A stretch of 64,000 nt of DNA, taken from Siphonodentalium dalli. Lineage: Eukaryota; Mollusca; Scaphopoda; Gadilida; Siphonodentaliidae. Both the position numbers and the translations under genes were made by a program. The stretch spans positions 119,091,509-119,155,508 of the forward strand of contig CP136068.1 in assembly GCA_032622095.1 (NCBI GenBank), given 5' to 3'. The notes under the pieces were generated by a model, which was not told the origin of the DNA, did not search any database, and was given only the letters and a program-made list of their open reading frames with translations. Positions within the stretch are counted from its first letter, which is position 1. Each line of letters begins with the position of its first letter. This document shows, one piece after another, positions 49,545-61,565 of the stretch.

Positions 49545-51159
49545 ATTTAAAGATACTAGTAGTATGTCTCTTCCTATCTAGAATTCAACAGCAACCGATC
49601 TCAAGCCTATAGATAGCTTTTTCTGAATAAAATTGAGATAAATCTGGGTATATAATTTGTCTACGAAGTCATAATTAAGTGGTTTATTGATGATTTTAAT
49701 TCACAGTGAAGTCTCTTAGTTGAAATGAAATTTGCCTTCATTGAGGGTTCTAACAAGATAGAGTTCTCCCTCTTAGTATGCAACTAACGTTTTTGTGATG
49801 TCGGATCTAACTCAATTCATATTGGTGATTGTATACCCCAATTGTATACCGCAATCTATATAAAACTTGCCAGAAAGAGATACACTATCTTTAATCAGAA
49901 GCTGTCAATTTACAGAATTCTGTAAAATCATAAATTCCTATAAAAATTAACATTTCGCAATACTTATTCCGGGCTTATAATCTGACGAGAATCGGAATCA
50001 TGAATCTTAGTTTGATTTTTGTAAAAAGCAGCTTATTGGGTGATTTTTTATGTGGTAAATATACCGGTATTTGAATATAAAGAGCATCTTTGTACTTTTC
50101 GGAGAGTCTCCACCACAGAGTATGTTAATAATATTGGTCAAGTTTAGAATTTATTGAAGATAGTCTATGGTACTCCTTTGTTTTGATAAATTGCATTCAT
50201 AGTATACCACCATGCATTCTTGTGATAAAAGCAAAATATTTGTGTTTTGTCACCTGATTGGAGACAACTATGATTACTATTTTGAGACATGGACAATAGG
50301 ATCTTCACATTTCGTCCAGTACTATATGCATACCAGTATCTCGAATATTGTTCTATAGCTGTGCATTTAGAAAGTTTGATGTTGTAGATATAAAAATAAA
50401 TGTTGATCAGTCACATTCGTGAGACTAATCTGACCATAAATATTTTGTTTCTAGAAAAGGTCACAGAATCAATACATCCATATCATATTTAACTGTTTAA
50501 TCACACATATAATCATACGATTCAAAATGCCAGAAGTCCAGATTTAACCATTGTATGAGACCCTGCTTTCAATTGCTCTCTCATGAGATTCATTAGAGAG
50601 AATTCTTACATCTCTGAAAAAAGTTTCTCTTATACTCTGGAGTGATTATTCCTTGAATAATTTGAGTGTTATATAGGACTAGATATTAAATTTTGCACAA
50701 AGTGTAAATTTCATTTGGTGGCAATTTTGGGACAGACATGCATTCTACATTATGTTTTACGATTAAGCATTGTTTTTCAATATTTAAATTTGTTATGAAT
50801 TTGGCATCAATTGGTGCACTTACCACAGAAATTCAACAATTTCCAATACTAACAGCCATATTTGGTGCCATCTTGAATAGTGAATTTTCCCCAAGGCATA
50901 TTTTAGCGGATTTTGGATATGTTGTTCCCCAGATTCTGCCTGACAAAATGACATCAAAAACAGCTTGTTTAGATGAGTGTAAGGTTCCATCTTACAAAGA
51001 AGCATTGCTAACTGATCGCTTTGTTTTGGAGAGGTAAACTGTAACTGTAAAGCCGATGAGTCGATGATAAATGCGTGACTTGATCTATAAAACATATTGT
51101 GATCAAATGGGCATAGATGACTTAGTTGCCATAAATGTAATTAATTTTATATCCAAACT
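49545..51159. other. No exon seen in this part of intron 3
   Basis: AT-rich. The 99-codon frame at 50738-51037 shares AGCGGATTTTGGATATGTT with sequence near 59315, so it is part of a dispersed repeat and not an exon. Confidence 0.45.
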
Positions 51160-51636
51160 AGCTGGTGGACCCGACTTCGTCCGGGCTGTTTCCCCTCTGC
51201 TTTTCGGCGAATTGCGCGATTTGACCTTGAATTGTCCATTTTGAAGGTCAAGGTCAGGTGGGGTGACGATTTGACCCGTCCAAAACACTGCCCGGACAAA
51301 AGTACCCGTCGAAATCCATCGGGTTTTACCCGATTTGACCTCAAATTGATCATTTTGAAGGTCAAGGTCAGGTCAGGGTCACGACTCGACCCGTCCAAAA
51401 CACCCAGTGGACAAAAGTAACCCTACGTATCAAATTTCGTCGAAATCCCATAAAAATTTGCGATTTGACCTTGAATTGACCCAATTTCAAGGTCACGTCG
51501 CACAGGCAAATTAATAGGCCCATGCCACTCCCCGGCCGAAAGTACCCCCACATACCAAGTTTCATCGAAATCGGCTCGTCCATCGCGAACAGACAGACAG
51601 AAACACACAGACAGATTTCCCAAAATATATAATAGA
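51160..51636 (+). mobile_element. Short hairpin-led, GACA-tailed element, unit 1
   Basis: It starts CTAGCTGGTGGACCCGACTT with the small hairpin around CTTCGT. Two internal units share GATTTGACCTTGAATTG and AAGGTCAAGGTCAGG. It ends with CCAAGTTTCATCGAAATCGG, a CAGACAGACAGAAACACACAG tract and AATATATAATAGA. Confidence 0.72.
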
Positions 51637-52111
51637 CTAGCCGATGAGCCCGACGTTGTCAGGGCTATTCATCCGGGCTATTCAAAAACCAAATTTCAAG
51701 TCGTTCGCTCCACCCGTTTCCGATATCTGGTCTGCGCATGCGCGAAGCTGGCGTCGCACAGGCTCGGCGACCCGATAAAATTCGTATCCGGGGCAAGATA
51801 CATTCACATACCAAATTTCAAGTCGATAGCTCCACCCGTTTCCGAGATCTCGTCTGCGCATGCGCGAAGCTGCCGTCGCACGAGATCGGCGACCCGATAA
51901 AATTCGTATCCGTTTCCGAGATCTCGTCTGCGCATGCGCTGCACGGGCGTCGCACGGCCTCGCCAATACGACAACGTCCACCGCCTGGTCAAACTACACA
52001 CACGTACCAAGTTTCGTCCCGATCGGTCGAGAATCGTAGATTTGTATTAATGACAAACATACAGACAGACAGACAAACAAACAGACAGAGGTCTTCAAAA
52101 TATATATGAGA
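51637..52111 (+). mobile_element. Short hairpin-led, GACA-tailed element, unit 2
   Basis: It starts CTAGCCGATGAGCCCGACGT; the motif AGCCCGACGTTGTC-AGGGCT is a hairpin. Tandem units with TTTCCGAGATCTGGTCTGCG-type and GCATGCGCGAAGCTGGCGTC sequence follow. It ends with CAGACAGACAGACAAACAAA and TATATATGAGA. Confidence 0.78.
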
Positions 52112-52655
52112 CTAGCCGATGAGCCCGACGTTGTCCGGGCTATTCAAAAACCAAATTTCAAGTCGATAGCTCTACCCAGCCTGACATTGTCCGGGCTATT
52201 CAAAAACCAAATTTCAAGTCGATAGCTCCACCCATTTCCGAGATCTGGTCTGCGCATGCGCGAAGCTGGCGTCGCACGGGCTCGGCGACCTGATAAAATT
52301 CGTATCCGGGGCAAGATACATTCACATAGCAAATTTCAAGTCGATAGCTCTACCCGTTTCCGAGATCTGGTCTGCGCATGTGCGAAGCTGGCGTCGCACG
52401 GGCTCGGCGACCCGATAAAATTCGTATCCGGGGCAAGATACATTCACATACCAAATTCAAGTCGATAGCGCCACCCGTTTCCGAGATCTCATCTGCGCAT
52501 GCGCGAAGCTTGCGTCGCACGGGCTCGCCAATACGACAACGTCATCCGCCTGGTCAAACTACACACATGTACCAAGTTTCGTCCCGATCGGTCGAGAATC
52601 GTAGATTTGTATTAATGACAGACAGACAAACAGAGGTCTTCAAAATATATATGAG
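52112..52655 (+). mobile_element. Short hairpin-led, GACA-tailed element, unit 3
   Basis: Same left end as unit 2 with a perfect stem (AGCCCG and CGGGCT). Four tandem units contain CAAATTTCAAGTCGATAGCT. A CAGACAGACAAACAG tail and TATATATGAGA close it. It follows unit 2 head to tail at a shared ACTAG. Confidence 0.78.
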
Positions 52656-54019
52656 ATTGGTAACAGGCAATGTCATTCCTATGTATGAATATGATATGCA
52701 GTGAAGATTCAAGATGGTTGGTGGGTGAGTAAGCTTTTCTGCTATGGTATTTTTACAAAGCTGTTAAAAAAGCTCTCTCAGCGATCCAATATAATGAATG
52801 ATGAGCAGGTTCACTGACTATTTATGTTACAAAAATTATTTTGGTGTATTTTAACCTGATTGTGGACATTGTAAAAATAATAAAAAATTAGGCCGGGCCA
52901 AGTTGGATACCTTTCTATAGGATTAAGTATTATTGGGGGTGGGGTAAATTTTTGTTCTGGGGACCTGTGAGCGTACCCTGCAATTGATTATTCTGTCTTA
53001 TATACATTGAATACCAACATTTCTTATGCACCTTGATTCATTTTACTATTTACTATTCTGAAATTACCAGAATTATGGGATTTTTCTATCACAAACAGCA
53101 TCAAACTGTGCAATGTAAGTGACGTGTCAGAACTCCAAACTGTGCAATGTAAGTGATGCATTGGGAATAACTGTGCAATGTAAGTGATGCATTCTATATT
53201 TTATTGATATTCGAACTCAATGGTACCAAAATTGTCACTTTGGCTCAAAATGGCTGTCAAAATGGCCGCCAGAATATGGAAAATGGTAATTATTATCCCA
53301 GCGTACCCTGCAACCGCTTACAAGTTGTGGTGATGCACACAATTGATTATTCTGTCTTATTTACATTGAATACCAACATTTCTTATGCACCTTGATTCAT
53401 TTTTACTATTTACTATTCTGAAATTACCAGAATTATGGGATTTTTCTATCACAAACAGCATCAAACTCGGCAAAAAATTACTTTCATGTTTGGACCATTT
53501 TTTTTCAAGCAAACTATCTTTAGTATCAAAGGTTCTTTTATTTTGATATGCCTTAAATATGTCATAGTGTGGTGTTTTAGACAATATTACTCGAGATGAC
53601 TTGCAAAATGGCAACCAAATTTGGTAAAAAGTTTATATTCCGAACATTATTCTCTGCTGTTTCGAAATGGTAGCAAATTGTGACTCACTTGGTTATTAAA
53701 CATGCTACTTAATCAACTGACAACTAAATCTTATATTCTGGTTGTCCCAGCACCTTATGAGGCACGACAAATTCATTTTAAGGGATGCAGTATAGATTAT
53801 TTTGGTGATTCTGTCCATGGTTTTTAACGAAAACTGACAGAACGTTGAAACTGAACTGAAAGGGATCATATTATGTTGCTACTCTGACCTATTAGCATCA
53901 AAATTCATTAACTTATAAACTATTGTCAGGAAAACAGTTTTCTTCACATTGTATATAAAACGCAATTAATGTGAACACTCTGATATTGCCTCTATCGATC
54001 CTTGAGTTATTGTGGAAAG

Positions 54020-55580
54020 CGATAGTCACCAAAAGGTGCGCCAGTACAAATCACACATGAGCATGCAGTTACTCCATATATACATGAACACCACAAAAAT
54101 GGCCATGTGCCACTCGCTGTATAGACATACACCTCACACATTACCATACAGCCACACTTGGGTTTACCCATACACCAACGCATGGCCCTATATCCGTGAA
54201 TAACCATGCAGACACACCAGGTATACTCCTACACCTCACACGACCTGTATACATATTCACCACATACATGAACATAAAGTAACCTCTTGTATACGTATTC
54301 GCCTCACCATAGGCCATACAGTCACTCCATTTATATTTATTTGCCACATGCATAGCTATATAGCCACTAAATATATACATATACACCTCACCGATGACCA
54401 TACAGTCACTCCATGCTCATACCTATTTGCCTCACCAGTGGTCATACAGTCTCACTCCCTGTATATATACATATTTGCAACACATAGCCACTCAAGATAT
54501 ACATAATTACATATACACCCAACCCAAAACCATAGAGTCACTCCAGGTATATACATATAGAGTTATAGACCTCACTAATGGCCTTACAGCCCTTCTAGAT
54601 ATATCAATGTCCCGTACCGCGCACACGGCCATTCATACACTCCAGACTTGCATATACACCTGACCAATGACAATTCAGCCTCTCGCTGTATACGCATAAA
54701 CCACATTCGTGATCATAGTCACTCCTTGTATATCAATTCACCCCACCATTAATTTTGCCATACTGTCAATCCCTATATACATATTGGCCGTACCATGGTC
54801 ATATAGTCACTCATGATATACATATACACCTCACCATGACCACAGCGTCACTCCATGTGTATATATATACCTCATCAATGGCCATACAGCCCTTCTAGAT
54901 ATACCAATACCCCGCACACACGGCCATTCGTACACTTCAGACTTGCATATACAGCTCAACCGTGACAATTCAGCCACTCGCTGTATACTTATACACCCTC
55001 TCCTTGAACATTCAGCTATTCACTGTATGCTTGTACACACCACCAATGACAATACAATAGGCCCTACATATAAACATATACATCCCACCTATAACCATGA
55101 TGTCACTCTCTACATATACTAGCCGCCAATGGCCATCAAAGTGTACTCCAAGTATGCATATACACTTCAACAATGACAGTGCAGTCATTCCATGTACACA
55201 TATACGCATTGCCCATAACCATACAACCATACCCTATTTATACATACACCCATCCATTACCATACATCCAATATATGTATACATATACACCCACCCATGA
55301 CAATAAAACCACCCAATGTACATCTGTACAGCCCCCCCTGACCACACAGTCACTCCATATATACATACAGGACAGTGTAGCTGCTCTCGTTGTAATGCAC
55401 ATACACCACTTCAATGACCAGACAGCCACTCACTGTAAACATGTTCACCTCACCATACAGCTACTCCTTATACACCTATACATATCACCATGGACACCCC
55501 ATCCATGACCATATAGTCACACATTGTATAACTATTCATATCATTCATGAATACAATAACTCCATGTATACCTACTCACC
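54020..55580. repeat. Diverged minisatellite, units of about 55-70 bp
   Basis: CCATACAGTCACTCCATGTA-like and TATACATATACACCTCACCA-like motifs alternate through 1.5 kb. Unit length varies and units are diverged. It occupies the loop of the foldback. Confidence 0.75.
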
Positions 55581-55883
55581 TCGCCTATGACCATACAGTC
55601 AACAGACATACACACTGTATTAATTTGATCAATGTTGATGCTAATGGGCCAGAATAGCCACATAATATGATCCCTCTCAGTTCCGTTTCAACGTTCTGCC
55701 CATTTCGGTTCAAAAAAAAGGAAGTTTTTGGCAAAATCCATATTGCATTCCTCAAAATGAACTTGTCATGCCTCGTAGGGTACCGGGACAACCAGAATAG
55801 AACATTTAGTTGATTAAATAGCATGTGAGTCCCAATTGATTATGTATATATATACACCACGTATATACACATATGTATATATA

Positions 55884-58478
55884 CAGCTATGCTCTCAGTA
55901 AGCGACCTGTTTAACAAGGTTATGGGCCGGTACTTACCGCGGTGTTACCACCAAACTACCGCGGTTACCGTTCTGTACCGCGACGGAGGGCGGTTGACCC
56001 GCGGTACTGGTACGGTATTTTTACCGTTGGTTACCGCAGGTCACCGCGTTATTGGTGTTCGTTACCGCCATACACCGCGTTATTTTTTTCGTAACCGAGT
56101 TCAAATTACCGCTAACGGCCCTCCACCGCGGAGAGAACACGACTGAAACAAGGCGTCACACGGTAGGTAAATGATTATGAATAACTTTTGTATTGAATCA
56201 ATACCTGTAAGCTGCACATAATTATGTATACGTAATGAATATAAATGAATAATAATGCAATCGGATTACATATGAACATGTCGGGTTTACATGTAACATA
56301 TTACAAATGTACACGTACATCACGTTTAATCACGTCGGCGGTTTTTGAACTCAGTTATAGTTGCTTACGGCGACTGGATTACGTAAAACACCATGGAGTA
56401 ATAGTTTTGTTGTTAGCATCTATCTTACATATCGTCAAATGATTTACGCACCCGATTCCTATGTCGGTTTCAACTCATGCGGAATTTTTTGTTTTGTTTG
56501 TGTTTCCGAAATCTAAATTTCTTATAAAATGGGAAAAGTAAATCCTCCATTTATCTGAATTTGGTCGAAACCAGCGGGGACGGTGCATTAGTAACACTGA
56601 GTCCGATTTTAGCCAGGGCGGCGATCATTGTAGAAATATTCATTTTCGTTCAAATATATAGTTTTGTTCATATGCCAAACACAATCGGCGCGTAAAAGGT
56701 ATATTGTCGCCAAGACGTATGATTGTACGCATGCGTGAAATAGTAAATCAATTTACAAACATTTGCGCCTGAAGATTTCTTGTCGGTGGGAATAAAATGT
56801 ATAACTAAGAAAGCGTGGCACATGTCATGCCGCAAAGTAAAGTTGTTATCATCACCAATGTGCGCGACAAAGGACACACGCAAAACACCAAACATTGAAA
56901 GACACAACGCGTTGTCAAATCAGTCTTTGATTTTGTTACGTGAACATTCATTGAGCTCACGAGTGCGTGTCGGGCGGCATCGTTTGATGTGAAATTGCAA
57001 CTTTTGGCGAGGGCGTGCACTTGTAGTTCTCGGTGGGTCGCAGTATAAATTATATCACGTACATACCGGTATTCCTATCTAATCGTTATTCGGAAGAAAA
57101 CATGCATGGTGTTGGAAAGTTGACCTCTAAATATGTTTGTTTGGTTTTATACAGAGGTTAACATTGTAACATAATTATTTCAAGTGATCGAATTGTGTGT
57201 TTTAGTCCTTGTTAGTTTATTCCCGATACGGTAGCAATAAAGAGCGTTTGTCTCACTTTTGTGCGACAAATATTTATAAATAGCTATTACGTGCACAACA
57301 TTTTAAAGATCGAATGAGACTTGTCTGTTTAAAGCCACGTTGCGGTTCGCACATAATATTATTCGCAATACCAAAATAGATCGATAAAGATCTGAACTAC
57401 CTTCTGCGAGCGTTATGTAAGTCAAACTGACGCATTGAAGTAATGGAAATACAAAGTGTCCAATACACAAAACAGCCATTCACGCGTCACGTGTGTAGTT
57501 TTACTAATAGCACCATCAACAAAACACAAATATTTATTTCACCCATTGAGGCCAGTTATAAAAAGACATGACGACATCTTAATTTAAATGCCCCGTGCCC
57601 TATATTAACAAAGTCTGCCAGCTGCAGTATGACGTAATCAGTGACACATGCTTTTGCGCAGAATGTGTTTTTTTCCTGGATATACGGGAGTTCCACTTTG
57701 TGTCTTTTATTGCTAAGACAATAATTCCCGTTATACGAACATATGGTGTTTGTGATTTGCAGTTAATGAATGTCAATAAAGTTAATAACGATATTTATTC
57801 TGGGGACTATTTAAATAGTGTCGTTATCATTCAATTTAGGGATCACGTACATCTGAACATTGATATAAACTGTAGATACGGGATTTATCGAGCTGTCTAA
57901 AATGGCCGAAATCATTTGTCCCCTTCCCGACAACCAACACTGATTACAAATAGTGTCATTTATGGGAATGTTTGGCAATAAAACGAGACTAGAAATGTTA
58001 TTGTAATATTTTAATATTCACATTAATTGAAAAATGACTTTCCCAAAGTAACTTATACTTACCTTTACTTAATCTGGAAGCCCGTTATAATGGGCATATT
58101 TCCCGATACTCGGCTTTCATCTATTTCAATATTTTAATAATACTCTTCACAGTACACAATCATGGACGGAATCGTGAGAACGGCCGTCCTATTTTGGAAG
58201 ATTGACGGTCAGCCATCGAATCCCGCCATTAACCTCGTTACAAAAATGCTACCGCGTAGCGGTAATGTCACTGCGTTTGTGCGGTGCATTACCGCGTGCC
58301 ACCACGCTACCAACATTCGTTACCGCTGGTAGTGCGGTGGTACCGTGAACGTCGCGGTGGTACCGCGGTATGCGCGTGGTAGTGCAACCGCGAATCGGCG
58401 GTATGTTTGCGGTATTGCACCGCGGTATTAACGCATGTACACCTCGTTAAAACAGGTCGCTTAATTTGAGCAGTGCTG
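55884..58478 (-). mobile_element. 2.6-kb TA-flanked element, copy C (inverted)
   Basis: The same termini as copies A and B in reverse order, with TA at 55882-55883 and 58479-58480. It is closer to copy B than to copy A by eye, including the long CCGCGG block (58250-58440). It forms a widely spaced inverted pair with copy B, about 19 kb apart. Confidence 0.85.
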
Positions 58479-58885
58479 TATATAATAATGTTTTAAAAAA
58501 TTGGTTGCCATTTTGGAAGCCATCTTGATAGTTCCATTTTACTTTTAAAAAATGGCTCAAACCTGAACAGCGATTTTTTTGTCGATTTTGATATCAGGTT
58601 TGTGACAGAAAATTTCGAAATAATTCTGGTAATTTCAGTGGTTAAAATAGTAACGAATACCCAATGTACATCATAAATGTTAGTAGTCAAGCTATATAAG
58701 ACAGAATAGTCAATTGTGTGCATCACAACAACTTGTAAGCGGTTGCATGGCACGCTGGGATAATAATTACCATTTTCCATATTTTGGCGCCCATTTTGGC
58801 AGCCATTTTGAGCCAAAGTGACAATTTTGATACCATTGAGTTCGAATATCAATAAAATATAGAATGCATCACTTACATTGTATAG

Positions 58886-59755
58886 TTCTTTCAATGGGGA
58901 TCTTTTGTGAAATGTTATACCGCGTTTTGTAAAATCGAATTTTTGAGTGATCGGAAGGGGTGTGAACCCCACGAACAGCATATTTCATTGCTCCAATGAT
59001 CAGTTAACATGCTAAATACAAAATAAAGTCACAATTCTCAACCAGTTCCAAACCACAGAAACTTATTTTAAAGATATTAGTAGAAAACGTAAAAATTCCA
59101 CTCCGGTCGCCATTTTGGCAGCCATCTTGGGCGGGGAGTTTCAATTTTGGCACACAAACGTGGCGTTATGTCTTAGCTTCACAAAAATGTATACATTTGT
59201 ATACATATGACAAGATGTTCTCACTATAATTGCATCAAGCTGACTTATAGGAAAATGGCAGCCATCTTGGACGCCATATTGAATTACAAAAAATGCTCAA
59301 AGCGGATTTTTGCGGATGTTGGATATGTTATAGAGGATATACTCCTCTTCAAAATGGTATACAAACCAACTTAGTCCAAATTTTTTCTAGGTCAAACCTT
59401 TTATCGACCAGACTATCATAGAAGCGTCACTAATTGGTATCTTCGGGTTGAGGCTATCATGGCACCCGATGAAATACGCAGACGATGTGTGTAATTTAAA
59501 TTATCCAACTTTGCGACAAAATAAGTACTCTTTGCGGACTACCGATAGATCGTATTGCCTTCTGTTTTGGTCGGGGCAAGTTTGCAAACCAGTCTTGCTG
59601 CTATGAGAATATTGTCACTATGTATATAAGCACAATTTATTTAGCATTAACAAACTGTGGTTAAAATTTGGTTTTGTTTAATGCTGCAAATAACATCTAA
59701 ATCAAGTTATCCATCACTTATACAAATGTATATAGACTACCAATTTGAGTACCAC
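58886..59755. other. No gene; dispersed repeat fragments
   Basis: GCCATTTTGGCAGCCATCTT and related motifs recur (59108, 59253). GCGGATGTTGGATATGTTAT near 59312 matches the repeat near 50905. No splice or domain signal is seen. Confidence 0.4.
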
Positions 59756-59763
59756 CTAGTACC

Positions 59764-60929
59764 CAGTGTTCGCGCTGGACCGAAAAAAACTTTAGCCAAA
59801 AGTTTAGCCAAATGAGAAAATTTTATTAGCCAAATGAAAAAAACTTTAGCCAAATGTTTTTTGGCCAAATTAAAAAAAAACTTTGGCCAATTAAATCATT
59901 GTTTTCTGGTCGATTCACAATTAATGACTAAAACGTAAAATCTAACAGACACAGGTAAAATACACAATAATTTAAATAATTTTGATGAACTAGAAGTATT
60001 TTTATATATATCATTTATTAAAAATTTATTAATCTTTATGTGAAAGAGTGATTTGGGGGGGGGGGGGGGGGGGGTAACCCGGGATTGCCCTTAATGTCAT
60101 CTTTTTTTAAATCATTAAATATTTATCCTTGCGAAAATATCTAAGTGACATCTGGAAACTAATAACTTAATATTGTTACGCCATTATCAAATTACAATCT
60201 GTCATAAAAGCATGCATATTATTTTGACTGTAGGCCTACCGGTATTGACGACAAATAGCCACAAACTATCTGTCGTGATTCACATTTGGCTGATTAAGCT
60301 ATTGTCTTACTCTTGGTGCTCATAAACCTCGACCGTCATAAATACAATGTCATCATAAACATGCATTGTGCAGCCGCGCCGTGTGTGTGACCAGACAGAC
60401 AATGGGCTGAATGGGGGATTAGGGGATTAAATGTAAAAATTAATAATGACCTTTTGCTGCTTCGTGCAGAGTGACGTAATCTTTCGCCAGATTAAAACAG
60501 CCTGTTACGAAGAAATTGCTTATATACCGGCGTCAATGCACTTTACAAAACATTGCTTTCTTCACATTGTCATAATTCAACCATGGTCGGTTTAATGTCC
60601 ATGCGTCTTTGAATGTCCGTCTTGTGAAAACTAAAGATGATTGCATATCACTTTGTGATCGCTTGATTGATAGAGTTGTCGATCGGGTTTTCCCATTTGT
60701 ACGATATTTCATAAGTACGAAAATAATGAAATACTTTCGTCACCTAACTTCGTCTTGAATGTCGATCTATTGAGCGCTTTTATTAATTAGCTTTCTGGTT
60801 CCATGCTTTCAGTCTCCATTTGGGTTCAAAAAAAGTTTAGCCAAAAGTTTAGCCAAATGAAATTTTTATTAGCCAAATTCGAAAAAGATTAGCCATTGGC
60901 TAATTTGGCTACCGACAGCGCGAACACTG
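59764..60929. mobile_element. hAT-type non-autonomous element
   Basis: Left CAGTGTTCGCGCTGGACCGA and inverted right CAGTGTTCGCGCTGTCGGTA, with the perfect 8-bp duplication CTAGTACC (59756-59763 and 60930-60937). Many subterminal TTTAGCCAAA/ATTAGCCAAA motifs lie at both ends. It is related to the element at 8135-11640. An 18-base G run lies at 60057-60074. Confidence 0.9.
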
Positions 60930-60937
60930 CTAGTACC

Positions 60938-61565
60938 GTATACATGTACCACGGTACTCACCACTCAGTACTGGTACCGTGAAAATTACTGATGGTTCCG
61001 GTACTGTACTGGTACCGTTGAGAAGCCTGATGGTGCCTTCACCTCAATGGATTTGTAGCTAAAACAGTGAGTTATTTTGAGAGACACTGGTCCCTCTCCT
61101 CATCCTGGAATCCTAACCTATAAGATGCCACTTTAGTTAGTGTATAGTTAGTTTTGACTTTATTAGTTTTTACTTCCAGTGATTGCCGTACTTTTGCTCA
61201 CTTTCCAGTTAATTTTCTCAATAAAATATATCTTTAAAAATATGGATGTGATGCTAAACAAATTTTTTTAATAATATTTCTATGTGCCTGTGAAATTTCA
61301 TGTAATGGCTGGCATTCATCTGAGTGAGGTGTATAAAAACTCATTCGGTCCATTTTGTCATATTTAGGATATCCTTAATCACAATCAGGATGGCTTTCCA
61401 ATAGTGTTGGGTTGTATTGTTCACAGAATATATCCTTCACCAGCACCAAAAATGAGTTATTTCCAGGGTTGCCATGACCGGCCCAGTGAATCAGAGGTCT
61501 GCCATGGTGTGCCCAAAATTAAGCAAATCTAAATTATTGGCCTCACACATTTTATTCTCTTTCAG
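60938..61565. other. End of intron 3
   Basis: No element ends are seen. The last bases form the acceptor of the STING exon. Confidence 0.45.

Larger units (their letters stand above)
52977..58885. mobile_element. Large foldback element, right arm split by 2.6-kb copy C
   Basis: The left arm (about 53182-53935) is repeated in reverse at about 58885-58485 and then 55860-55590. Matching landmarks are TTATTGATATTCGAACTCAA, GATGCACACAATTGATTATT, GAAATTACCAGAATTAT and TTCTGGTTGTCCC. Copy C (55884-58478) lies exactly between the two halves of the right arm. The centre (54020-55580) is a minisatellite. The left side also has a direct duplication: 52977-53110 is repeated at about 53339-53470. No protein is recognised; frames on the arms mirror each other. 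Confidence 0.8.

Noticed and set aside
50738-51037. 99-codon frame as a possible extra exon
   Set aside because: Shares sequence with a dispersed repeat near 59315 and lacks a recognisable domain or borders.
55889-56146. 85-codon frame conserved with 36798-37091
   Set aside because: Lies in the GC-rich subterminal block and TIR of the 2.6-kb element; the conservation follows from the element.
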